Shown here: positions 25,708 through 31,591 of the stretch, piece after piece
How positions within the stretch are numbered: the first letter of the stretch is position 1
Layout of the letters: every line of letters begins with the position of its first letter
From: Strigomonas culicis
Lineage: Eukaryota > Euglenozoa > Kinetoplastea > Trypanosomatida > Trypanosomatidae
Direction of reading: 5' to 3'
NCBI GenBank assembly: GCA_000482145.1
Contig: AUXH01000176.1
Coordinates: 1-31,591, forward strand
Length of the DNA stretch: 31,591 nt
Notes under the pieces: model-generated
What the model was told of the DNA's origin: nothing
What the model saw: only the letters and a program-made list of their open reading frames with translations
Databases searched by the model: none
Translations under genes and position numbers: made by a program

Positions 25708-27096
25708 TTAGTGAGGGATGCCGTCCTTGTACTTGAGCGTGGAGGGATCGAAGGTAGGTATCTGAAACTCGACGGCAAACCGCTCCACCTCCGCGCGGAG
25801 GGCCTTCACCTTCTCGTGCGCCGGGAGCGCCGCGAGAAAGTCGGCCAGCTTGGGCGAGCCGGTCGCCTCCTGGATCTCCTGCGCGATCTTCAGCGCGCGA
25901 TCAAGGAAGTTCGCGATGACCTCCATGTCCTTCTCAACGAGCCCGCGCGTCGTCAGCGAGGGCGTGCCCAGGCGGATGCCGCCCGGCGTGATGGCGCTCT
26001 TGTCCCCGGGGATCGTGTTCTTGTTCGTCGAGATGGAAATCGCGTCGAGCAGCTTCTCCACCTTGCTGCCGGTGAGGCCCAGCGCGCGCACGTTCCAGAG
26101 CAGCAGGTGGTTGTCGGTGCCGCCGGACACGATCGTGTGGCCGCGCGCCATGAGGCTCTTCGCGAGTGCCTGCGCGTTGTTGCGCACCTGCAGCGCGTAC
26201 GCCTTCCACTCCGGCTGGCACACCTCCCGCATCTGCGTCGCGATGGCCGCGATCTGGTGCATGTGCGGGCCGCCCTGGAGGCCGGGGAAGACCGCCTGGT
26301 TGATGCGCGTCTCGAAGTCGTTCGGGTTACCCTGGAGGTCCTTCTTGCGGTAGAAGATCATGCCGGAGCGCGGCCCGCGCAGCGACTTGTGCGTCGTCGT
26401 GGACACCACGTCGCAGTGCTCGAACGGGCTGCGCAGGACGCCGCCGGCGATGAGGCCCGCGGTGTGCGCCATGTCCATGAAGAGCAGACAGCCGAGCCGG
26501 TCGCACAGCGCGCGCACCCGCTCGTAGTCGTAGTCGCGCGAGTACGCGGAGGCGCCGATGATGATGAGCTTCGGGCGGTACGTCTCCGCGATCTGCTCCA
26601 TCGAGTCGTAGTCGATGATGCCCGCCTCGTTCACCTTGTACGGGAAGGACTCGAAGTAGATGGAGGTCGCGCTGATCTTCTTCTTGGCGGTGTAGAAGCC
26701 GTGCGTGAGGTGGCCGCCGCTGGGGAGGTCAAGGCCCATGATGCGGCTGTGCGGCTCGAGCAGCGCCGTGTAGACGGCGAAGTTGGCCGGCGAGCCGCTG
26801 TACGGCTGCACGTTGACGCCCCACAGGTTGGGGTCGAGCGAAAAGGCCTGCAGCGCGCGCTCCTTCGCCAGCTTCTCCACCATGTCCACGTACTCCGTCC
26901 CGCCGTAGTAGCGGGCGCCGATCTCGCCCTCGGCGTACTTGTTCGTCATGGCGGAGCCCAGGCACTCGAGCACAGCCTTCGATGTGATGTTCTCCGAGGC
27001 GATCATCTCCAGCCCACGGAACTGGCGCGCCATCTCCAGCTCGAAGACCTCCGTCAGCTCGGGGTCAACCGTGCGCAGCTCCTTCAGTGTAGACAT
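25708..27096 (-). CDS. SHMT: Serine hydroxymethyltransferase, cytosolic type
   Basis: This 462-residue PLP enzyme converts serine and tetrahydrofolate to glycine and 5,10-methylene-tetrahydrofolate, feeding one-carbon units to thymidylate synthesis. The start at 27096 ([14 protein letters not shown]) matches cytosolic SHMTs. Family landmarks are EMIASEN (about 30-36), [18 protein letters not shown] (about 54-71), [28 protein letters not shown], and the PLP-binding lysine in [13 protein letters not shown] (K237). Length is normal. A short in-frame extension upstream (from an ATG at 27165) coincides with a pyrimidine tract ending in a good acceptor at 27133, so the cytosolic start is the likely one. 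Leishmania has both cytosolic and mitochondrial SHMTs; this looks like the cytosolic form. I recall that T. brucei lacks the gene, which would help exclude that species. Confidence 0.97.
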   Translation of the reverse strand: MSTLKELRTVDPELTEVFELEMARQFRGLEMIASENITSKAVLECLGSAMTNKYAEGEIGARYYGGTEYVDMVEKLAKERALQAFSLDPNLWGVNVQPYSGSPANFAVYTALLEPHSRIMGLDLPSGGHLTHGFYTAKKKISATSIYFESFPYKVNEAGIIDYDSMEQIAETYRPKLIIIGASAYSRDYDYERVRALCDRLGCLLFMDMAHTAGLIAGGVLRSPFEHCDVVSTTTHKSLRGPRSGMIFYRKKDLQGNPNDFETRINQAVFPGLQGGPHMHQIAAIATQMREVCQPEWKAYALQVRNNAQALAKSLMARGHTIVSGGTDNHLLLWNVRALGLTGSKVEKLLDAISISTNKNTIPGDKSAITPGGIRLGTPSLTTRGLVEKDMEVIANFLDRALKIAQEIQEATGSPKLADFLAALPAHEKVKALRAEVERFAVEFQIPTFDPSTLKYKDGIPH

Positions 27097-27132
27097 GTGT
27101 GATTTGTGTGATTGGATGACTCTATAGAGTGG

Positions 27133-27163
27133 CTGTAAGAAAAGAAGCGAAGGAGAAGGCAGC
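27133..27163 (-). promoter_or_regulatory. Predicted trans-splice tract and acceptor for SHMT
   Basis: The coding strand is a C/T tract from 27162 downwards ending CTTTTCTTACAG, with the AG at 27134-27133. The predicted 5' UTR is 36 nt. This tract explains the apparent N-terminal extension of the SHMT frame. Confidence 0.6.
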
Positions 27164-27273
27164 ATTTTTTTTTTGGAAAGCAAAGAAGATGCAAAATGAG
27201 AGAATAAACAAGGGTCCTTTTGTGAAGTATGTGTTGGGTTTTTTTTTTTGTGTGTGTGTGTGCCTAAAGATCA

Positions 27274-28101
27274 TCACTTTGCGTCCACTTCCTTCTCGAA
27301 ATGACCCGCGTCAAAGTCAGCAGTGGGGTAGAAGCACACCGACGTCTCCGCGGGGTAGCGCTTGAGGAGGCCGTCGCTCGCCTTGAAGGCGTCGGCAACG
27401 GTGTCAAACCGTATGAAGAAGCGGACCTGGGCTGGATCGCCGGGCACCACCGCGCACCGCGCGGCCCGCACGACGCCCGTCTGGCCGCACACCGCGCGGT
27501 ACGCCTCCAGCGCCGGCGCGAAGAAGCGCTCCTGCGCCTCCCGCGTCGCCGTCGCGTCGAGCAGAGCGCTGGGGACGGCCACGCGTGGGTCGCTGACGAG
27601 CAGGGCGGAACTCGGCCTCCCCCGCACCGCCCGCGCCGCGGCGGTGTCCGACTGGCCCATCACGAAGCCGCCCGCCGCCAGCGGCGACGCCTTGAAGGCG
27701 AGCGGCGCCGCGCCGGCCGGCGGCGCGGCCTCGTCCCGCTCCGCCCTCTGCTGCCGCATCTTGCCCAGCAGGCCGCCGATGCGGCTCTTGACGTCCGCGC
27801 CCTCCAGCCTCGCCTTTTTGTGCTCGACCTCATGCAGCTCACGCTCGAGGTGCACCGCGCGCTGCACGCCGAGCGCGGCGCTCTTCCGCACGCGCAGCTG
27901 GTGGAGCTCCTCCGCCGTGAGGTGCAGCGCGGCGGGGCCGCCGCTGCCCGCGCCGCCGCTCGCCTCGAGCGACGCTGCGAGGACGTTGCCCGACATGCTC
28001 TGCTCACACGCCTGCGCCTCCTGTAGGCGCCGCCGCTTGGCGTACAGCGTGTACTTGGCCCTGCCGTACGTGTTCGGCGAGAAGGGATTGTAGAACGACA
28101 T
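27274..28101 (-). CDS. UHM/RRM-like domain protein, possible splicing factor
   Basis: This 275-residue protein begins MSFYNPFSPNTYGRAKYTLYAKRRRLQEA, followed by an Ala/Gly-rich linker and a charged coiled segment (about 60-125). The last ~90 residues resemble the U2AF-homology motif (UHM), an atypical RRM. GVVRAARCAVVPGDPAQVRFFIRF (about 207-230) fits the 'G-x-V ... V-x-V-x-F' strands, and TSVCFYPTADFDAGHF fits the 'RACFYNLDKFRVLDL' strand and tail of SPF45/RBM17 and U2AF65. UHMs bind tryptophan-containing ULM peptides of splicing factors. The usual Arg-x-Phe ligand loop is not clear here (KRYP at the equivalent place), so binding may differ. In trypanosomatids such a protein could serve trans-splicing, but that is inference. 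The start follows a strong acceptor by 14 bases. Confidence 0.6.
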   Translation of the reverse strand: MSFYNPFSPNTYGRAKYTLYAKRRRLQEAQACEQSMSGNVLAASLEASGGAGSGGPAALHLTAEELHQLRVRKSAALGVQRAVHLERELHEVEHKKARLEGADVKSRIGGLLGKMRQQRAERDEAAPPAGAAPLAFKASPLAAGGFVMGQSDTAAARAVRGRPSSALLVSDPRVAVPSALLDATATREAQERFFAPALEAYRAVCGQTGVVRAARCAVVPGDPAQVRFFIRFDTVADAFKASDGLLKRYPAETSVCFYPTADFDAGHFEKEVDAK

Positions 28102-28581
28102 GGTAGACGCGCTAACTAAGGGAGAGGGAGAGAGGGAGAGAGCGCATCAAGCATAGCAACGGGCACAAGGGCAGCATGCACATACAATAACATCAGTGGG
28201 GCCGAGGAGCAGGAACGAAACGAAGAAGAGGAAACCAGGAGTTGCGAAACGAAATAACTTAGTAAACATTCACAGTCATCAAAGAAAAAAAAAAAGAGAA
28301 TTGAGTAGAAACACGTATGTTACATACAAAAATGGATATATAGTACAATCAACAACAGAAGAAAACATATATCGCATAAATATATATCGAATCATAACAA
28401 CGCTGCCACTGTTGTATGATAGCACCGTCTACGGAGAAGCACTCAACCAACAGAAAGAAGGTGAAAAAAAGGGGGGAAGTGAGAGACAAAGGGAGTAAGA
28501 AAACTAACAGTTGTTTTTCTTCAACATGCCACGCGGCTCGCAGCTCGCCCTACTGAAAGGGGTCGAGGGGACGACCGTGCT
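28102..28581. other. Intergenic spacer between STE11-like kinase and UHM gene
   Basis: This 480-bp spacer contains the splice tract of the UHM gene and the kinase 3' UTR. The stretch at about 28270-28420 is A/T-rich with TA runs; no gene was found. Confidence 0.55.
28116..28146 (-). promoter_or_regulatory. Predicted trans-splice tract and acceptor for UHM protein
   Basis: A GGGAGA-type purine tract on the plus strand gives CTCTCCCTCTCCCTTAG on the coding strand, with the AG at 28117-28116 and a second AG four bases on. The predicted 5' UTR is about 10-14 nt. Confidence 0.6.
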
Positions 28582-30423
28582 TCACCGCGAAGCGCCGCCG
28601 GTGCTTCCATTTTGGGCGCTGCTGCCAATGGAAGGGAGAAAGCGAAAGGGGAGGCCGCCGCTGCTGTTTACGCCTTCTTGCGGAGGGCTGCGGACGTCGT
28701 CCTCCGTATGCAGGCCCCCCGTCTGCTTCGAGTTCGGCCGCGTGATGGTTCGCTTCGACCCACGCTCCTCCGTGCCGGTCTTGTCGCTCGAGCCCTTCTC
28801 GGCCACCGGCCCATCCTTTGGTGTGGAGGGGGTCGTGGCCTGCTTGCTCTTGGAGCGTCGCTTCTCCTTCTTGTCTCTAGTCTGGCCCTTGTTCTTTGCC
28901 CTTCTGCTCGTGGGCGTATAGCCGCCGGAGCTGTTCACGTGGCTCACGGGCGAGGATGGGCTCAGCATCGGGGTGTGCGGAAAGATGGTGATGACCGTCG
29001 TGGAGAGGACGGACTTGGACGGTGAAAAGGTGTTGTCGAGTTTCGTCGGATCCTCAATCCACGCGTGGTGCATCAGCTCCGCGGCCGTCGGCCGCTTCTT
29101 CGGGTCCCGCTGCAGGCAGAGCTGGATGAAGTCGAGCGCCTCCTTGGACCAGTGGTTGTCCCTCGGCACGTAGGAGTCGAGGAGGCCCTCCTCCTTGCAC
29201 TGCGCGATGAACATCATGATGGCGTACTGGTTGGGCAAGCTCGCGAGCGGCGGCGCGCCGGAGAGCATCTCGATGACGCAGCAGCCGAGTGACCAGATGT
29301 CCGTCTTTGTCGTGCACACATCGCTGTTCACGATCTCGGGCGACACGAAGTTGGCGGTGCCCACCACCTTCGTGTTCGTGGTCTGCACCCCCGCCATGTT
29401 CTTCGCCGTCCCGAAGTCCGCGAGCTTCAGCCGCCCGTTCGTCTCCACAAGGAGGTTGTCGCCCTTGAGGTCGCGGTGGATGATCTTCTTGCCGTGGAGG
29501 TAGTCCAACCCGCTCAGCACCTGTCGCGTGAAGGCGGATGCCTGGCACTCGTGGAACGGGCCGAACTTCTTGAGCAGCGAGCTGATGCTGCCGCCCGCGA
29601 CGTACTCCATGTAGATGCGCAGGCAGGTGCCGTCCATCTCCTCCCCGAGGAACTGCACAATGTTCAGGTGGTTGATCTGCCGCATCAGGTTGAGCTCGCG
29701 CCGCAGCGCGTCCATCAGCCCCTTCCGCCCCGGGTCGGTGTCCATCAGGACCTCCTTCACCGCGATGATGCGGTTCGTCTCGCGGTCCATCGCCTGGTAC
29801 ACCTTGCCATAGCTGCCCTGGCCAATCAACGCCTTCTGCGAGATGCTGACACGCATGCTACGCGACTGCGACGGGGAGCGCAAGTCCGCGCCAAAGGGGT
29901 TATCGTTGTAGCTCACCGGCTGGCTGCGGCTGCCCGACGCGACCTCCTCGCTGTGCGAGTTGCGGTCCATACGGGAGGCCCTCTTGTGGGGGGCGCTGCT
30001 CCGCGGCTCGTTCACCGACGACGACCGCATGGTGGAGCTGCTCACGGTGTTCTGCGTCGGGTCCCCGGCTACGGTACTCGGTGCTTCTGCGAGGCTGCGC
30101 GAGGACTTCGTTCTGCTCCGGGAGGATATCGTGGGTGAAGAGAGCAGGTCGTGGGCGTTGAGCTTCGAGGGTGCTCTGCCGTTTTCCATCAGTTTACTCT
30201 TGAACGAGGAGCTTCTCTCTTGATGGAGAGAATTGTCATGCCCATCTACGGTCGCCCGCTCCTTCGAGCCATATCGTTCCTTTGAGGCTTCATGAAGTCG
30301 GTTGGTCAACGATTTTCGATCGCCTCCAAGTGCTTCTAGCTGTACCTCGGCCTTGTCCCTACGCGCCGATGAGGGTCCTATGACTCGCTTTGAAAACGTC
30401 GATTGCCGGTGCTCATTGTACAT
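28582..30423 (-). CDS. STE11-like MAP kinase kinase kinase
   Basis: I start this 613-residue protein at the ATG at 30423 (MYNEHRQSTFSKRVIG); the frame runs 21 codons further upstream through an inverted repeat and T-rich DNA and is unlikely to be coding. Residues 1-190 are Ser/Arg-rich and probably disordered. The kinase domain (about 194-450) has an intact glycine loop IGQGSYGKV (G201-G206), VK lysine (K223), alpha-C glutamate (E243), HRDLKGDN (316-323), DFG (336-338) and GTANFVSPE (355-363). The HRDLKGDN loop and small-residue GTANFVSPE activation segment place it in the STE group, STE11-like subfamily, which is expanded in trypanosomatids and sits atop MAP kinase cascades. The C-terminal ~160 residues are Ser/Thr/Lys-rich with no recognised domain. 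Upstream partner kinases cannot be inferred from neighbours. Confidence 0.92.
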   Translation of the reverse strand: MYNEHRQSTFSKRVIGPSSARRDKAEVQLEALGGDRKSLTNRLHEASKERYGSKERATVDGHDNSLHQERSSSFKSKLMENGRAPSKLNAHDLLSSPTISSRSRTKSSRSLAEAPSTVAGDPTQNTVSSSTMRSSSVNEPRSSAPHKRASRMDRNSHSEEVASGSRSQPVSYNDNPFGADLRSPSQSRSMRVSISQKALIGQGSYGKVYQAMDRETNRIIAVKEVLMDTDPGRKGLMDALRRELNLMRQINHLNIVQFLGEEMDGTCLRIYMEYVAGGSISSLLKKFGPFHECQASAFTRQVLSGLDYLHGKKIIHRDLKGDNLLVETNGRLKLADFGTAKNMAGVQTTNTKVVGTANFVSPEIVNSDVCTTKTDIWSLGCCVIEMLSGAPPLASLPNQYAIMMFIAQCKEEGLLDSYVPRDNHWSKEALDFIQLCLQRDPKKRPTAAELMHHAWIEDPTKLDNTFSPSKSVLSTTVITIFPHTPMLSPSSPVSHVNSSGGYTPTSRRAKNKGQTRDKKEKRRSKSKQATTPSTPKDGPVAEKGSSDKTGTEERGSKRTITRPNSKQTGGLHTEDDVRSPPQEGVNSSGGLPFRFLPSIGSSAQNGSTGGASR

Positions 30424-30429
30424 TGAGTG

Positions 30430-30458
30430 AAAAAGAAACTCAATTTGAGTTTCTTTTT
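30430..30458. repeat. 14-bp inverted repeat abutting the kinase start
   Basis: Arms 30430-30443 and 30445-30458 are perfect reverse complements (AAAAAGAAACTCAA and TTGAGTTTCTTTTT) around one central base. The arm nearer the gene ends six bases before the ATG at 30423. Folded as RNA it would give a stem of about 13 bp with a 3-nt loop. Confidence 0.95.
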
Positions 30459-30708
30459 TTAAGAAAAAAAAAAAAGTAGAGCCCACAATAAACTAAATAG
30501 ATAAAAATAAAAGTAAAAAGAAGCAACTATTCGTACAAACGAAAGTAAAGAAAAAAAAAACTCGTGGAAAACAGTAATACAGAAGGGTTATGGAGTTAAT
30601 ATACAAGCGATAACAGAGAAAAAAGGAAAAAACGAGGAGTGAAACTCCGTTTCTCTTGTTGTTTTTCGCTCTCCTTTTTCACGCGTACTCAGCGACTAAT
30701 TTCGACTG

Positions 30709-30770
30709 CTAGAGCGAGAGAGAGCGAGAGAGAGAGAGAGAGAGAAGGAGATAGAGAAAGAGAGAGAAAG
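30709..30770 (-). promoter_or_regulatory. Predicted trans-splice tract (CT)n and acceptor for STE11-like kinase
   Basis: A 60-bp GA-rich tract on the plus strand gives (CT)n on the coding strand. It ends CTCTAGCAG, with AGs at 30710-30709 and 30707-30706. The predicted 5' UTR is about 280 nt without an upstream ATG and would include the inverted repeat. A second, weaker tract (T12 near 30466-30477) lies closer to the ATG. Confidence 0.5.
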
Positions 30771-31041
30771 TGATTGATACGACTCCGAAGAAGATGTCGG
30801 TCGTAGATCGGAGAGCAGAACGCAAACCTCGGTGTGTGTATCGTGATTTGAGAATAGCCTCTTCAATCCTCTCTGCAATGAAAACAAATGTCATTTTTTT
30901 TTTTGTACCCTCATAAGAATAACAGTGAGAGAAAAATAGCAGTTCTTCTGTAAAAGTTGGTTTCTTGTGATACGTGAAAAGGTGAGAAAAAGCAGTTTGC
31001 ATTCTTCTGTAGAAGGCCCCATCGTCGCATGCACGTCCGCG

Positions 31042-31591
31042 CTACGAAAAGATGTCTGTAAAGAGGTCATCACACCCAAAGTACTTGGTGGCTGACTTGG
31101 CCTGAACCGGCTGTGCGGCGATAGACGGCCTCACGTGGCTCGACGCCGGTCTGCGCCGCAGCGCGCCCGTCAGACTGCCCTGTTGCGAGAGTCCGGCGAG
31201 CGGGGGGCGCTTCCCCGCCCCCGCCCGCCCCTGCCTCAGCGTGTCCAGCACGGAGCTCAGCGCGCTGCTCGCGCTCGCCTGGCTCTCTGCGAGCCCTGAC
31301 ACTGGCTGGCTGCCGCGCAGCGGCACGGTCGGCGGGCGGCGCGGCAGCGGCGAGGGCGACACGGACGGCTGCCCCTTCCCCGGCGCCGCGCCGCGTGGCT
31401 CCGTCCGCCGCCGCACCGTCGTCAGCGCCGCGTCTAGCGACTCAGAGCTGCTGTTGGGGTCCGCAAAGGTGACCGACTTGGCCGCCTTCGCCACGCGCGG
31501 CAGCAGCGTCGGCAGGCAGCGCGCGCCCGCCGCCGGCAGAGCGGCCCTCGGCGGTGGGGCCGCGTGACCGGCCTCCGCACTCGCGGCGGGG
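31042..31591 (-). CDS. C-terminal 182 residues of an unrecognised, Ser/Pro/Ala-rich protein
   Basis: The frame is open from the right edge to a TAG at 31042. There is no ATG in it within the window (the apparent start at 31494 is a GTG, and codons upstream of it stay open to the edge), so the gene begins outside. The visible part is basic and rich in Ser, Pro, Ala and Arg, probably disordered, and ends KYFGCDDLFTDIFS, an aromatic/acidic tail that may be a short interaction motif. A KSVTFAD stretch (about 31470-31490) fits the RVxF-type motif used to dock protein phosphatase 1, but short motifs of this kind arise by chance. The family is unknown. Confidence 0.6.
   Translation of the reverse strand, partial: PAASAEAGHAAPPPRAALPAAGARCLPTLLPRVAKAAKSVTFADPNSSSESLDAALTTVRRRTEPRGAAPGKGQPSVSPSPLPRRPPTVPLRGSQPVSGLAESQASASSALSSVLDTLRQGRAGAGKRPPLAGLSQQGSLTGALRRRPASSHVRPSIAAQPVQAKSATKYFGCDDLFTDIFS

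Larger units (their letters stand above)
30424..31041. other. Intergenic spacer upstream of the STE11-like kinase
   Basis: This 618-bp spacer contains the inverted repeat at 30430-30458, a small hairpin GGAGT-GAA-ACTCC (30636-30648), a GA-rich tract (30711-30770) and the 3' UTR of the right-edge gene with a T10 run near 30895. On the coding strand I found no ATG between the acceptor at 30709 and the kinase start. Confidence 0.6.

Noticed and set aside
25711..27102. Plus-strand open frame of 463 codons spanning SHMT
   Set aside because: It is antisense to SHMT, with low-information Arg/Val/Leu content and no recognisable domain.
27097..27183. N-terminal extension of SHMT as a mitochondrial presequence
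   Set aside because: The extension (from the ATG at 27165) is encoded by a pyrimidine tract that ends in a strong TTACAG acceptor at 27134-27133. The mature mRNA should start after it, leaving the cytosolic start at 27096.
28511..29025. Plus-strand frames overlapping the STE11-like kinase C-terminus
   Set aside because: They are antisense to a well-supported kinase and have no recognisable motif.
1..31591. Mobile element, CRISPR array, defence system or bacterial island
   Set aside because: There are no transposase, reverse transcriptase, terminal repeats, spaced direct repeats or operon-like bacterial genes. All long frames fit a eukaryotic kinetoplastid gene array.

Overview
This window is nuclear DNA from a kinetoplastid protist, almost certainly a trypanosomatid. 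Fifteen protein-coding genes (thirteen complete, one cut at each edge) all lie on the minus strand. No introns are needed to read any of them. They are separated by roughly 180-750 bp of low-complexity, A/T-rich DNA. Most genes have a pyrimidine tract followed by an AG dinucleotide on the coding strand just upstream of the start codon. This is the expected layout of a polycistronic unit processed by trans-splicing of a spliced leader. Coding sequence is GC-rich, whereas the intergenic DNA is dominated by homopolymers and microsatellites. The double-length tyrosyl-tRNA synthetase is a trypanosomatid hallmark. A front-end desaturase and a serine hydroxymethyltransferase, which I recall as missing or reduced in Trypanosoma brucei, point away from that species. 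The A/T-rich spacers look unlike Leishmania. I cannot name the genus.

Transcription runs right to left, so the genes read in this order: the C-terminus of an unknown protein (right edge to 31042); a STE11-type protein kinase (30423-28582); a protein with a UHM/RRM-like domain (28101-27274); serine hydroxymethyltransferase (27096-25708); an ER TPR/J-domain co-chaperone of the DNAJC3 type (25039-23441); a cytochrome b5-fused front-end fatty acid desaturase (22885-21650); a dynein light intermediate chain-like protein (21121-19451); pseudo-dimeric tyrosyl-tRNA synthetase (19008-16933); an unrecognised 398-residue protein (16507-15311); a p24/EMP24 cargo receptor (14964-14344); a small membrane protein that is probably mitochondrial (13971-13522); a NEK-type kinase (12903-11410); an alpha-solenoid protein with a PIN-like C-terminus (10656-8674); CFAP44, an axonemal tether protein (8311-3125); and a C2-domain protein that ends in an acidic region and a 17-residue tandem repeat cut by the left edge (2575-1).

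The genes do not form one pathway, as is usual for such units. Two concern flagellum or dynein biology (CFAP44 and the dynein light intermediate chain). Two concern the secretory pathway (p24 and the DNAJC3-like protein), two are kinases, and the rest are metabolic or translation genes. I see no mobile element, CRISPR array, tRNA, rRNA or defence system. The points most worth checking are a basic, in-frame N-terminal extension upstream of the tyrosyl-tRNA synthetase start, a near-perfect 14-bp inverted repeat abutting the STE11-kinase start codon, a splice acceptor that touches an ATG, a dynein light intermediate chain with an altered Walker A motif, and the nested 51/153-bp coding repeat.
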